Shown here: positions 32,922 through 41,182 of the stretch, one piece after another
Layout of the letters: every line of letters starts with the position of its first letter
Numbering within the stretch: the first letter of the stretch is position 1
Source of the DNA: CAIVPM01 sp964477265
Lineage (GTDB): Bacteria; Bacteroidota; Bacteroidia; Chitinophagales; Chitinophagaceae
DNA: 41,792 bases
Assembly (NCBI GenBank): GCA_964477265.1
Contig: CAYZDJ010000023.1
Coordinates: forward strand, 1-41,792
Direction: 5' to 3'
Made by a program: the position numbers and the translations under genes
Notes under the pieces: generated by a model
The model's database searches: none
What the model saw: only the letters and a program-made list of their open reading frames with translations
Told to the model about the DNA's origin: nothing

Positions 32922-34970
32922 ATGAAATCTAAATTTCTCTTATCAGCAGTCGCTCTTTTATTTAGTGCAGTAAGTTTATTTGCACAAGATAGAACCTTTA
33001 AATCAATGGGGTATGATGATGCCACCATTAATGGTATTTCAGGTTCACTTAGTTACTACATTAAAGTTCGTCCAGACGATAATGTAGATCAAAGCTATGT
33101 ATATGTTAATTTAAGAGCATCACAAGTATTAAATCCTAACAACTCGTTTGTTGTTGTGTATTTAAAAGATGAAGCTGTTTACACACAACGTATCATTACA
33201 TCTGCACTTGATACTTTATTGAGTTTTAAAGTGCCATTGGCATCTAAGTTTTTGCAACCTGACAAACGCTATATTAAATTAAGAATAGCTGCTAAAATGA
33301 GTGTTGGAGATGAATATTGTAAAGATATTGACAATCCTGCTTGTTGGTTAGGTGTAAAAAATACATCGTATGTTTCCTCAGTGTCTCAAAATGAGTTTAA
33401 TTACCAACGCAGCATTAAAGAAGTTATGCAAGAGTATAACTCTGTTTACACACCTGCAAATGGTGATGTAGATGATTTAATGGCTGGTGGTTTAGTGTAT
33501 GCACTATTGCGTCAAACTGCTGCTTCAAAAGAAGTATATACTGGCACATATGGTGCTGCAGATTCTTTGCCTCAGGGTATTATTTGTGGTGTTGCAGATA
33601 AGTTACCATATGCTGTAAAAACAGCAATGCCTCCTGTAGCTTCTAAACAAGGTATGATAGCTTTAGTGCCAATAAACACTGGGCTTGAGCAACGTTATGT
33701 AATGGTTGTAACTGGTGGCGATGCTGAAGGTTACAAGCAGGCAATAAATACATTGGCAAGTAATAAAAGATTAAGCAGTGCATTTAGCGATAAATTAATT
33801 ATTCAAAGTGCTAACCTGAACACAGAAGCTGCAATCTACTCATCTCCATTGGTAACTACATTAGAAGACCTTGGTGGTGGTAGTGGTGGTGGAGAGTTGA
33901 TGGAAGGTATTGGTGGCTTGAGAAAGAAATTTACTTTCTCTTTGGCTGACTTTAATGCAATGCCTACAAAACTTACATTGCATTTAGAAAGTTATTTCTC
34001 TACATTGAAAAATGATGATAGAGGCTTTATCAATATTTACCTTAATCAAAACTTAGTATTTAACTCTAACTTATTGGATAAAGCTAATTTTATCAATAAT
34101 ATTGACTTAAAACCACATTTGCTTTCTAAGTTCAATACATTGGAAGTTGAGTTCAGGTTCCATCCTGGTAGCAATGTTTGTAAAGATGGTTTCAGCAATT
34201 TCTTTGCATTCATCAACACCAAAACATCAACCCTTACTTATGCAGGCGAAAGAGAAAATAAATTCTACAGTTTCTTTAACTTCCCTGCTGAGTTCAGAAA
34301 AAAACAAACTAAAATTGTTGTATCTGATAACTTAATAGCTAGTGCAAATAATAGTGTTGTTTCTTCAATTGGCGAAATATTCTATCAGTTAAACTCGCCT
34401 TTAAAAGCAGACTTTAACAGATTAATCGTTCCTCAGGTTTTCAAATCATCTACTGTAGGCGATATTGGTGACTTTAATATCATTGCATTAGTAAATCGTG
34501 GCGATGCGTTCACTTCAAAATTTGCTAACAGCATGCCTGTTAAATTCGAGAAAGATTTCCAAATTTACTCTGGTTTAAATGGTGCTGCTTCATATTCAGT
34601 TAACGATTTTTCAACTAGTGGTTTAGCACAAATCTTTAGAGACAAGGGCAACACTGTTTTATTGATAAGTGCATTAGGCGATAGTGGTATTAATGGTTCA
34701 TCTTACCTAAGTGCCATTAAAAACTTTAGCACACAGCTTACCGAAATTGAAAGTAATGTATGTATAGCTAACAGCAATGGTGCAAGTAACTACTTCTTTA
34801 AAGCACCAGATGATAACAGCATAGTGAGCTATAAAAATAACGAAAGCGGATTGGAGAAATTTTTATCTGCTTACAAGTATTGGATTTTAGGATTATTGCT
34901 TGTATTGTTAGTGTTAGGTTTCTTTGGTGTAAAAAGCAGGGTTAAAAAAGCAACTGACGCTGTTATATAA
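32922..34970 (+). CDS. BcsB-like cellulose-synthase accessory subunit
   Basis: A 682-residue periplasmic protein with a signal peptide (about 1-22, ending SLFAQ) and a single C-terminal membrane helix (about 655-676) followed by basic residues. This is the BcsB topology: a large periplasmic part anchored in the inner membrane beside the synthase. Two BcsB-like modules with the usual jelly-roll patterns are visible, one near the N-terminus (IKVRPDDNVDQSYVYVNLRASQVL) and one at about 325-430 (LTLHLESYF...GFINIYLNQNLVFNSNLL, then FNTLEVEFRFHP). A Gly-rich linker (GGGSGGGELMEGIGG) joins the halves. In cellulose systems BcsB is needed for translocation and activity of BcsA. The next gene follows after 62 bases. 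Confidence 0.85.
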   Translation: MKSKFLLSAVALLFSAVSLFAQDRTFKSMGYDDATINGISGSLSYYIKVRPDDNVDQSYVYVNLRASQVLNPNNSFVVVYLKDEAVYTQRIITSALDTLLSFKVPLASKFLQPDKRYIKLRIAAKMSVGDEYCKDIDNPACWLGVKNTSYVSSVSQNEFNYQRSIKEVMQEYNSVYTPANGDVDDLMAGGLVYALLRQTAASKEVYTGTYGAADSLPQGIICGVADKLPYAVKTAMPPVASKQGMIALVPINTGLEQRYVMVVTGGDAEGYKQAINTLASNKRLSSAFSDKLIIQSANLNTEAAIYSSPLVTTLEDLGGGSGGGELMEGIGGLRKKFTFSLADFNAMPTKLTLHLESYFSTLKNDDRGFINIYLNQNLVFNSNLLDKANFINNIDLKPHLLSKFNTLEVEFRFHPGSNVCKDGFSNFFAFINTKTSTLTYAGERENKFYSFFNFPAEFRKKQTKIVVSDNLIASANNSVVSSIGEIFYQLNSPLKADFNRLIVPQVFKSSTVGDIGDFNIIALVNRGDAFTSKFANSMPVKFEKDFQIYSGLNGAASYSVNDFSTSGLAQIFRDKGNTVLLISALGDSGINGSSYLSAIKNFSTQLTEIESNVCIANSNGASNYFFKAPDDNSIVSYKNNESGLEKFLSAYKYWILGLLLVLLVLGFFGVKSRVKKATDAVI

Positions 34971-35032
34971 TCTCTTTAAGATACAGTTTGTTTAATTAAT
35001 TTATAAGTTTTTAATAGCACAAAGCAATTACC

Positions 35033-36880
35033 ATGAATAGAAGTGCAATAGAAATAATGGCATCCCAAAAAAGGTTTGACCATAATAAGCTACAGCAAGT
35101 AGAAGCTATCGCAGCTACTTATAGCTATGCACCTATAAAAGTTGCTTTGTGCTTTGGTTTTCTGGCAAGGAAAGAATATATGGCTTTTCTTAAAAGCGAA
35201 GGCAAAGAAATAATTGATATCAGGAATACAGAGTTGGATGAAACATTTTTAAACCAATGCGATATCCATCATCTTAATTCTTACTTATACATTCCTATAA
35301 AACAAGATTTTGATGGTAGCTTAATTGTAGCTGCTGCCGATCCATTTGATGAAAGACTTGCCAATAGCTTAATGGTTAAGTTTAGAACAAATGTAAAACT
35401 TGTTGCTGCCGATGACCTTGACATTACATGGCTTGCACATAAAATTCGTGGAATAGATTTAGTAAACGATTCTGTGTATAGCTTAATGCGTAAAGACCCT
35501 GAAAGTTCAGGCCACATTACATTTACAGATGCTCAATTGATATTTGTTTTTGCAATGATTGGTGTTATTCTTATATTATTATTTGCATTTACAACACCCA
35601 CAATTATTGCACTTAATATTCTTGCAAGTTTTGGCTTTTTGGGTTCAATAATGTTCAAACTTTATCTCGCACTTAAAGGTTCTCAATCAGAATTGCATGA
35701 TGATGTAAGTGTTGAAGAGCTTGGTAAAGTTACCAACGAAGAAGTGCCAGTTTATACTATTCTTTTACCAGTGTATAAAGAAGATAAACTAATACGTAAA
35801 CTAATCTGGAATTTAAGGGGCTTAAATTACCCTCAAGATAAACTTGACGTAAAACTATTGATTGAGGAAGATGATGACAAGACATTGAATGCTGTTAGAA
35901 CACTTGATTTCCCTGCAAACTTTGAAGTAATTGTTATACCATTTATGATGCCTAAAACCAAGCCCAAAGCTTGTAACTACAGTATCACTTTTTGTCGTGG
36001 AGAATTGCTGGCAATTTATGATGCTGAAGATGTACCAGATACATGGCAGTTGAAAAAGGCATATTTAATGTTTAAAAAACTGCCTAAAGAATTTGTGGTG
36101 GTGCAGGGGGCATTAAACTATTTTAACAGAAATGAAAATCTGCTTACAAGAATGTTTACACTTGAATATTCTTATTGGTTTGATTATATGTTGCCTGGCC
36201 TTGAAACCCTTGATGTGCCTATTCCTTTGGGTGGCACAAGCAATCACTTTAAACTGGAAAAATTGATTGAATTGGGTTGCTGGGATCCGTTTAACGTAAC
36301 AGAAGATGCTGACCTTGGGGTACGTGTATATGATAAGAATTATAAAATTGGTATTGTAAGAAGCACTACTTACGAAGAAGCAAATAATGAACCTTTCAAC
36401 TGGATTCGTCAACGCAGCAGGTGGATTAAAGGCTACATGCAAACATACCTTGTGCACATGCGTAAACCAGTAAACCTTATAAGAAGGATTGGCTGGACAG
36501 GTTTCTTTGGATTTAACTTCTTTATTGGTGGCACAGCATTAACATTTCTTATTTATCCTGTGTTACTATTATTCTTTTTGGTATATATAATTTTTAATAT
36601 AACCGGTGTTAAAATATTTTTCCCTGACTGGGTTTTATACTTCGCCATTTTCAATTTCGTAGCAGGTAATGTGCTTATGATTTATGTAAATATGATGGCA
36701 GTGTTTAAACGCAGGTATTACGAGCTTATATTATTTGCCATACTAAATCCTGTATATTGGCTAATGCACAGTATTGCAGCTTATAAAGGATTGTGGCAGT
36801 TAATCTACAAGCCATTCTATTGGGAAAAAACAAATCACGGTTTAAGTAAACATTCATCTGCTTCGGCAGCCACAGCTTAA
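35033..36880 (+). CDS. Processive GT2 polysaccharide synthase with N-terminal GspE_N/MshEN-like domain
   Basis: The catalytic subunit, 615 residues. Residues about 10-150 resemble the N-terminal domain of type II secretion/pilus ATPases (GspE_N, MshEN), shown by the segment GSLIVAAADPFDERL. Two membrane helices follow (about 165-212). The GT2 domain (about 235-470) has Asp330-Ala-Glu-Asp333, TED with Asp425, and the QxxRW motif Gln460-Arg-Ser-Arg-Trp464, as in cellulose synthase. Further helices follow to about residue 600. QxxRW marks a processive synthase. MshEN domains bind cyclic di-GMP in other bacteria, and NfrB fuses one to a GT at its C-terminus; here it is N-terminal. No PilZ domain is seen. 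The gene is followed after 8 bases by the polytopic protein. The polymer is not known; a beta-glucan is suggested by the GH5 neighbour. Confidence 0.85.
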   Translation: MNRSAIEIMASQKRFDHNKLQQVEAIAATYSYAPIKVALCFGFLARKEYMAFLKSEGKEIIDIRNTELDETFLNQCDIHHLNSYLYIPIKQDFDGSLIVAAADPFDERLANSLMVKFRTNVKLVAADDLDITWLAHKIRGIDLVNDSVYSLMRKDPESSGHITFTDAQLIFVFAMIGVILILLFAFTTPTIIALNILASFGFLGSIMFKLYLALKGSQSELHDDVSVEELGKVTNEEVPVYTILLPVYKEDKLIRKLIWNLRGLNYPQDKLDVKLLIEEDDDKTLNAVRTLDFPANFEVIVIPFMMPKTKPKACNYSITFCRGELLAIYDAEDVPDTWQLKKAYLMFKKLPKEFVVVQGALNYFNRNENLLTRMFTLEYSYWFDYMLPGLETLDVPIPLGGTSNHFKLEKLIELGCWDPFNVTEDADLGVRVYDKNYKIGIVRSTTYEEANNEPFNWIRQRSRWIKGYMQTYLVHMRKPVNLIRRIGWTGFFGFNFFIGGTALTFLIYPVLLLFFLVYIIFNITGVKIFFPDWVLYFAIFNFVAGNVLMIYVNMMAVFKRRYYELILFAILNPVYWLMHSIAAYKGLWQLIYKPFYWEKTNHGLSKHSSASAATA

Positions 36881-36888
36881 TAAATAGT

Positions 36889-38487
36889 ATGATATTTTTA
36901 AAGAAATATACTCCAGCCTTAGCAGCTATATTACTATTTACTTATTATTTAGTATTAGCTTGGTTATTGCATAGAACAGGTTTCGAGCATTCTGAATCTT
37001 TGTTCCTTGCCGAAAAAACAAAATTGCTATTTCAGGCAAGAGATAATACCTTATTAACTTTAGGTACTACTTTTCCTAGTTTGGTATATTTATCAACTGT
37101 TGCTTTTTCATTTTTTGGTTTTCCATTTGCACCAGTTTTAGCTTCTGCAACATTTACAACCCTTTTGTTTTTTTTGTTGGTAAAAGATTTTTCTAAGTCT
37201 AGTATAAAACAGGTTGTATATCTGCCAATGCTTGTGTTATTGTTTGTGTTTCATCCAGGATTAATTTATGCAGGTACAACGGGCAGAGGCATAGCTTTAG
37301 TATTAGTGTTTTTTTATCTTACATTTAGAAGTTTATTTGCTTACTATAAAACACAGACTACATTTTCACTTTCAATGGCAAGTATATATTTAACTTGTCT
37401 CATATTTTGCAACTTCAATTTTATATGGCTTTTGCTAGGTCTTATTCCATTTGTTGTGCTCATTGCATTAGATGGCTTAAAGCAGGCAAAACATGGTTCA
37501 CCAATTATTCAATATTATGAATCTGTAAACAACCGTTCGCAACGTCGTAAGCTTACCAACAGAACCATTGCTATTTACATAATTTTATTCTTGTTGCCAC
37601 TTGTAGCTATTTATTTATTTAAACTATTAAATGGTGTACATGCAGGTAATGGAACTTACTTCTTAACAAGTCAGTATTCTAACTGGAGTATCACAGGCAC
37701 TGAGTCTATTGGTAGTATATATAACAGAAGTGGGCAAAACCTTAATGTATTTGCACAGCATCAAATTATTTTTCAGGCATATATTTTATTGCTTACACCT
37801 ATGCTCATATTGGTTTTCTTTATGTTTAAAGGAAGGTTGTATGAGTTGTTTACACTATTAGCACCATTTATTTTAGTTGCTATTTTATTGTTAGATAATC
37901 AAGTGTATTTTACTGTAGAGTATTACCTTATATTTTTAATATTAAGCCTTATTGGTATTAATTACTATACAGGAAAAAAATATAGTGCTGCAGCTACATA
38001 TCCAGTAATAATGATTGTAGCAATAATAAATATTTTTGCAGGTATATTTTACTTTAAAAAATCAAGCGACAGGGAAGAACGAACCTTTTTTACGGCTATA
38101 AAAAATGCCTCAAAATCTAAACCCGAAAAAGTGGTTACCGAAGAGCATAGGATGGCTGTATATATTGGTTCTATCATTGGTGATAAGCCTAATATGAGTT
38201 GCAAAATTTTGATGGACGATGCAGCAGCTTATCCAATCATTGCACAAATGCACAAGATTGATAATGTTATTCTGCCAATTAATTACGATTTTTTAACTGT
38301 TGCCGAAAATCCTAAGGTAGCAACGAAATATTTGTGCATAGCAAAAGATAGCAATAGGCTGCAAAGCTTTACAATACTTAATGCCTATAACCTAAACAAA
38401 ATGACAGCCAACCATGCTGTTAAACCAACAATGATGTTCGAAACAAAAAATTGGGCAGTTTACAAGCTTAACAATCATCTAGACTAA
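36889..38487 (+). CDS. Polytopic membrane protein, GT-C-like
   Basis: A 532-residue protein with about eleven predicted membrane helices and a soluble C-terminal part of about 120 residues. The first large loop contains an acidic pair in GFEHSESLF (Glu33, Glu36), in the place where GT-C glycosyltransferases of the PMT/ArnT type carry an acidic metal or substrate motif. The C-terminal part (KILMDDAAAYPIIAQM...) also recalls the soluble domain of such proteins. I cannot name a family with certainty. It starts 8 bases after the synthase gene and ends just before a strong terminator, so it belongs to the operon. It may be a second glycosyltransferase, or a partner that helps export. Confidence 0.65.
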   Translation: MIFLKKYTPALAAILLFTYYLVLAWLLHRTGFEHSESLFLAEKTKLLFQARDNTLLTLGTTFPSLVYLSTVAFSFFGFPFAPVLASATFTTLLFFLLVKDFSKSSIKQVVYLPMLVLLFVFHPGLIYAGTTGRGIALVLVFFYLTFRSLFAYYKTQTTFSLSMASIYLTCLIFCNFNFIWLLLGLIPFVVLIALDGLKQAKHGSPIIQYYESVNNRSQRRKLTNRTIAIYIILFLLPLVAIYLFKLLNGVHAGNGTYFLTSQYSNWSITGTESIGSIYNRSGQNLNVFAQHQIIFQAYILLLTPMLILVFFMFKGRLYELFTLLAPFILVAILLLDNQVYFTVEYYLIFLILSLIGINYYTGKKYSAAATYPVIMIVAIINIFAGIFYFKKSSDREERTFFTAIKNASKSKPEKVVTEEHRMAVYIGSIIGDKPNMSCKILMDDAAAYPIIAQMHKIDNVILPINYDFLTVAENPKVATKYLCIAKDSNRLQSFTILNAYNLNKMTANHAVKPTMMFETKNWAVYKLNNHLD

Positions 38488-38510
38488 TAACCTCCAACAT
38501 AGTTTTACTT

Positions 38511-38545
38511 AAAAAAGTTTACTGATATTTCAGTAAACTTTTTTT
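38511..38545 (+). terminator. Terminator of the exopolysaccharide operon
   Basis: A perfect 15-bp stem (AAAAAAGTTTACTGA / TCAGTAAACTTTTTT) with a 4-base loop, followed by a run of seven T in all. It lies 24 bases after the last gene of the operon and 50 bases before aspartokinase. Confidence 0.9.
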
Positions 38546-38594
38546 ATGCTTATAGCCATATCATCTTTTCTTTGTTGCATAACAAATATTTAAA

Positions 38595-39923
38595 ATGAAA
38601 GTTTTTAAATTTGGTGGAGCAAGTGTAAACAGTATAGAACGCATACAAAATATTCCTAATATTTTACAGCATTATAGCAACGATAATTTAGTGATTATTA
38701 TTAGTGCCATGGGCAAAACCACAAATGCACTTGAAAAAGTGGCTGAAAGTTTTTTTGCACACAATAATGAAAAGGCTATTGAATTATTTAATGAAATAAA
38801 GCAACAGCATTTATCAATTGCCCAGCAGTTGTTACCAACAACTTTTAACGATTGTAAAGACAAGCTGAGCAGCTTTTTTACAGAAGCCGAATGGCTGTTG
38901 CACGATAAACCTGTGAGGCATTATGATTATTATTATGACCAAATTGTAAGTATTGGCGAATTACTTAGCACCTGCATTGTTAGTTGTTATTTAAACGAAA
39001 TAAGTATTACTAATATTTGGCTAGATGTAAGGGACATTATTAAAACTGATAATAATTTTAGGGATGCTGGGGTTGATTGGAGCAAAACAGAAGAAAAACT
39101 ACCCCTTACAACCAAAGGAGAATTTAAAACAGAATATCAAAGTAAACAACACCAAACACCAAGCACCAAGCAGTTTGCAAATGAGAAATTAGAAATTAGA
39201 AATGTATATATTACTCAAGGCTTTATTGGCTGCACAGATGATAATGAAACCACAACACTTGGGCGTGAGGGAAGCGATTACACAGCAGCCATTTTTGCTA
39301 ATTTACTAAATGCCGAAAGTGTAACTATCTGGAAAGATGTAGAAGGAGTAATGAATGCTGACCCCAAGCAGTTTGCCAATGCACAACTTATTAATGAGCT
39401 AAGCTTTGAGGATGTAATTGAAATGGCATTTTATGGTGCACAGGTTATACATCCAAAAACCATTAAGCCACTGCAAAATAAAAAAATTCCATTGCAGGTA
39501 AAATGCTTTTTAGATGCTACTTTACCAGGCACAATAATTCAGAATAAAATTGCCAGGAACCTGCCCCCAATAATTGTGGTAAAGCAAAATCAGGTGTTGA
39601 TGAATTTACACACTCAGGATTTTAGCTTTGTAGGAGAGAAGCCAATGGGTTTTTTATATAACCTTTTTGAAGAAATAAAACTAAAGCCAAACTTAATTCA
39701 GACTGGAGCTATAAATGTGCAGATATGCCTTGATGACAATATAGAAAAAATAGAAATATTAGCCAACAAGGCAGCAAATGTTTTTGATGTGCAATTAAAA
39801 AAACAGCTTACACTTATAACTATAAGAAACTATAATGAAGCAATTGTAAATGAAATGCTGAATGGAAAAAATATTTTATTGCAGCAAAAAACTACAACAA
39901 CAATGCAGGCTCTATGCTTTTAA
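38595..39923 (+). CDS. lysC: Aspartate kinase with low-complexity insertion
   Basis: Aspartokinase phosphorylates aspartate at the head of lysine, threonine, methionine and diaminopimelate synthesis, in the cytoplasm. The N-terminal kinase domain starts KVFKFGGASV, with the substrate and ATP loop TTLGREGSDYTAA (220-232) and KDVEGVMNADPK (247-258). Residues about 320-442 form the ACT-like regulatory part. Total length 442. Between NFRDAGVDW and VYITQGF, where the family usually has 15-25 residues, there are about 41, including a low-complexity stretch (about 175-203, KQHQTPSTKQFANEK). No homoserine dehydrogenase is fused. The 3' end overlaps the convergent YhhN gene by 12 bases. Confidence 0.92.
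   Translation: MKVFKFGGASVNSIERIQNIPNILQHYSNDNLVIIISAMGKTTNALEKVAESFFAHNNEKAIELFNEIKQQHLSIAQQLLPTTFNDCKDKLSSFFTEAEWLLHDKPVRHYDYYYDQIVSIGELLSTCIVSCYLNEISITNIWLDVRDIIKTDNNFRDAGVDWSKTEEKLPLTTKGEFKTEYQSKQHQTPSTKQFANEKLEIRNVYITQGFIGCTDDNETTTLGREGSDYTAAIFANLLNAESVTIWKDVEGVMNADPKQFANAQLINELSFEDVIEMAFYGAQVIHPKTIKPLQNKKIPLQVKCFLDATLPGTIIQNKIARNLPPIIVVKQNQVLMNLHTQDFSFVGEKPMGFLYNLFEEIKLKPNLIQTGAINVQICLDDNIEKIEILANKAANVFDVQLKKQLTLITIRNYNEAIVNEMLNGKNILLQQKTTTTMQALCF
39108..39206 (+). repeat. Low-complexity insertion inside aspartokinase
   Basis: Contains repeated ACACCAA/GCACCAAG units at 39150-39171 and the tandem GAAATTAGAAATTAGAAAT at 39184-39203. The composition looks like intergenic AT-rich repeats rather than the surrounding enzyme gene. 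It stays in frame and lies in a surface loop of the kinase domain. Confidence 0.55.
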
Positions 39924-40634
39924 AAATTTAGTAAACCCACGTATAAGCAACATTTGACCAAAGCCATAGGTAAGTTCAATAACTGCTGGCAAAAAATCAG
40001 ACCCTTCTTCTTTTTTAAAGAAAAATATGTTGCCAATGATAATTCCCATTGTAATAACTAGAGTAATGGTACCTGGTATTAAAAATTTTAGTGCAAGGTT
40101 TTGTCTTACTTTATTGTGATATACATTAGAAGCATAAATCATCATCACTGTCAGGCAAATTAAACCCACAATAATTAAAGGTTTAAAGTATGACAATTCC
40201 TCTTTAATAATCATCTTAAAAAATACCCCACCAACAATTACCATAGCTATAAATGCCAAAAAAGCTTCCTGGCAATCCCTTATATTGATGGTATTCATTT
40301 TTCTAAATAGTAAAGTGTAAAAAATAAATCCAATCAGCATAAAACTAATACCTAAAAACAAAAATGAATCACCACTGCTTTCTGCTACCAAATCGTTCCT
40401 TAAAAACAATAAATCAGAAATCCATGTTGCAGCTAACCCAAAGTAAACCAGATTTTTTGAACGCCAATGCTTGCTTTTTCGAGTATTGATGTAAAAAAAC
40501 ACTGTTAGAATTATCCCTAAAACCGGTTTGGTGTATATTCTGGTACTATCGTGTGGTCTTATGTTTAGTATTAAAATATCTAACAATAGAAAAACCCAAT
40601 AAAGAAAAAGACTGTATTTTTTAAGAAGCTTCAT
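39912..40634 (-). CDS. YhhN-family membrane protein (lysoplasmalogenase-like)
   Basis: A 240-residue integral membrane protein with seven to eight helices. The patterns TKPVLGIILTVFF near the N-terminus and LGISFMLIGFIFYTLLF in the fourth helix match the YhhN/TMEM86 family. The vertebrate relative TMEM86B hydrolyses lysoplasmalogen; bacterial members are largely untested, so the enzymatic role is inference. In the SDLLFLRND segment the conserved Asp of the family is present. The 3' end overlaps aspartokinase by 12 bases on the opposite strand. Confidence 0.75.
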   Translation of the reverse strand: MKLLKKYSLFLYWVFLLLDILILNIRPHDSTRIYTKPVLGIILTVFFYINTRKSKHWRSKNLVYFGLAATWISDLLFLRNDLVAESSGDSFLFLGISFMLIGFIFYTLLFRKMNTINIRDCQEAFLAFIAMVIVGGVFFKMIIKEELSYFKPLIIVGLICLTVMMIYASNVYHNKVRQNLALKFLIPGTITLVITMGIIIGNIFFFKKEEGSDFLPAVIELTYGFGQMLLIRGFTKFLKA

Positions 40635-40691
40635 AATTAAGATTAAAACAAAAATAATGTTTCAAAGATAAAAATCACATTCAGGGTTAAA

Positions 40692-40699
40692 TATATTTG
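40692..40699 (+). promoter_or_regulatory. Candidate -7 box of the small membrane protein gene
   Basis: TATATTTG fits TAnnTTTG exactly and lies 4 bases before the ATG at 40704. No TTG is found 19 bases upstream. It would imply a leaderless or nearly leaderless transcript. Confidence 0.35.
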
Positions 40700-40703
40700 T
40701 AAA

Positions 40704-41024
40704 ATGTTAACTACTGAGGAGCAAAAATTTATAGATTACTGGCAAGAGAAAAGAAAACAAAACAAACTGAATCCTTTTTTGTTTGGGCAAGGTTTTGCAG
40801 TTGGGTTGGTAACTATATTATTGATACACTTTTGTGTTGTCAGTGGCTGGAACAAGCAAGTACCCATTAACTTAAATTTGGCAGTAATGCCATTGGTATA
40901 TATTGGCATTGTAACCTTTTGTGCATGGTTTTACAACAGTTTTAAATACGAGCAAAATGAGCAGTTGTACCAGGAGTTTTTAATAAAGAAAAAACGTTCA
41001 GAAAAAAAAGAAGACATTGTTTAG
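40704..41024 (+). CDS. Small two-helix membrane protein, unknown
   Basis: A 106-residue protein with a charged N-terminus (TEEQKFIDYWQEKRKQNK), two membrane helices (about 28-47 and 55-77) and a strongly basic/acidic C-terminal tail (KKKRSEKKEDIV). Both ends are predicted on the cytoplasmic side. I do not recognise a family, although similar small proteins are common next to housekeeping genes in Bacteroidota. The ATG start has a TATATTTG box four bases upstream. It runs in the same direction as fusA, which has its own promoter. Confidence 0.65.
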   Translation: MLTTEEQKFIDYWQEKRKQNKLNPFLFGQGFAVGLVTILLIHFCVVSGWNKQVPINLNLAVMPLVYIGIVTFCAWFYNSFKYEQNEQLYQEFLIKKKRSEKKEDIV

Positions 41025-41037
41025 TTTAAAACTATTC

Positions 41038-41067
41038 TTTGCCATATCACTTATCCCCCTACTTTTG
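41038..41067 (+). promoter_or_regulatory. Bacteroidota-type promoter of fusA
   Basis: TTTG at 41038-41041, an 18-base spacer, then TACTTTTG at 41060-41067. The fit to the -33/-7 consensus is good. It implies a 5' leader of about 110 bases before the fusA ATG. Confidence 0.7.
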
Positions 41068-41086
41068 CACCTCAAAAAAAATTGGG

Positions 41087-41126
41087 CTAGTCTTTAGGTA
41101 TTAGTCTTTGGTATAAAGCTAAAGAC
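41087..41126. repeat. Tandem/inverted repeat in the fusA leader
   Basis: Two tandem units, TAGTCTTTAGGTAT and TAGTCTTTGGTAT (41088-41114), followed by CTAAAGAC at 41119-41126. GTCTTTAG at 41090-41097 pairs perfectly with CTAAAGAC, giving an 8-bp hairpin with a 21-base loop in the predicted mRNA leader. Related AAAG-containing sequence continues to about 41145. Confidence 0.5.
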
Positions 41127-41182
41127 CAAATATCGACAGCTAAAGGCAAATTTTCAAATAATAAATTTTCAAATTAAAAAAA

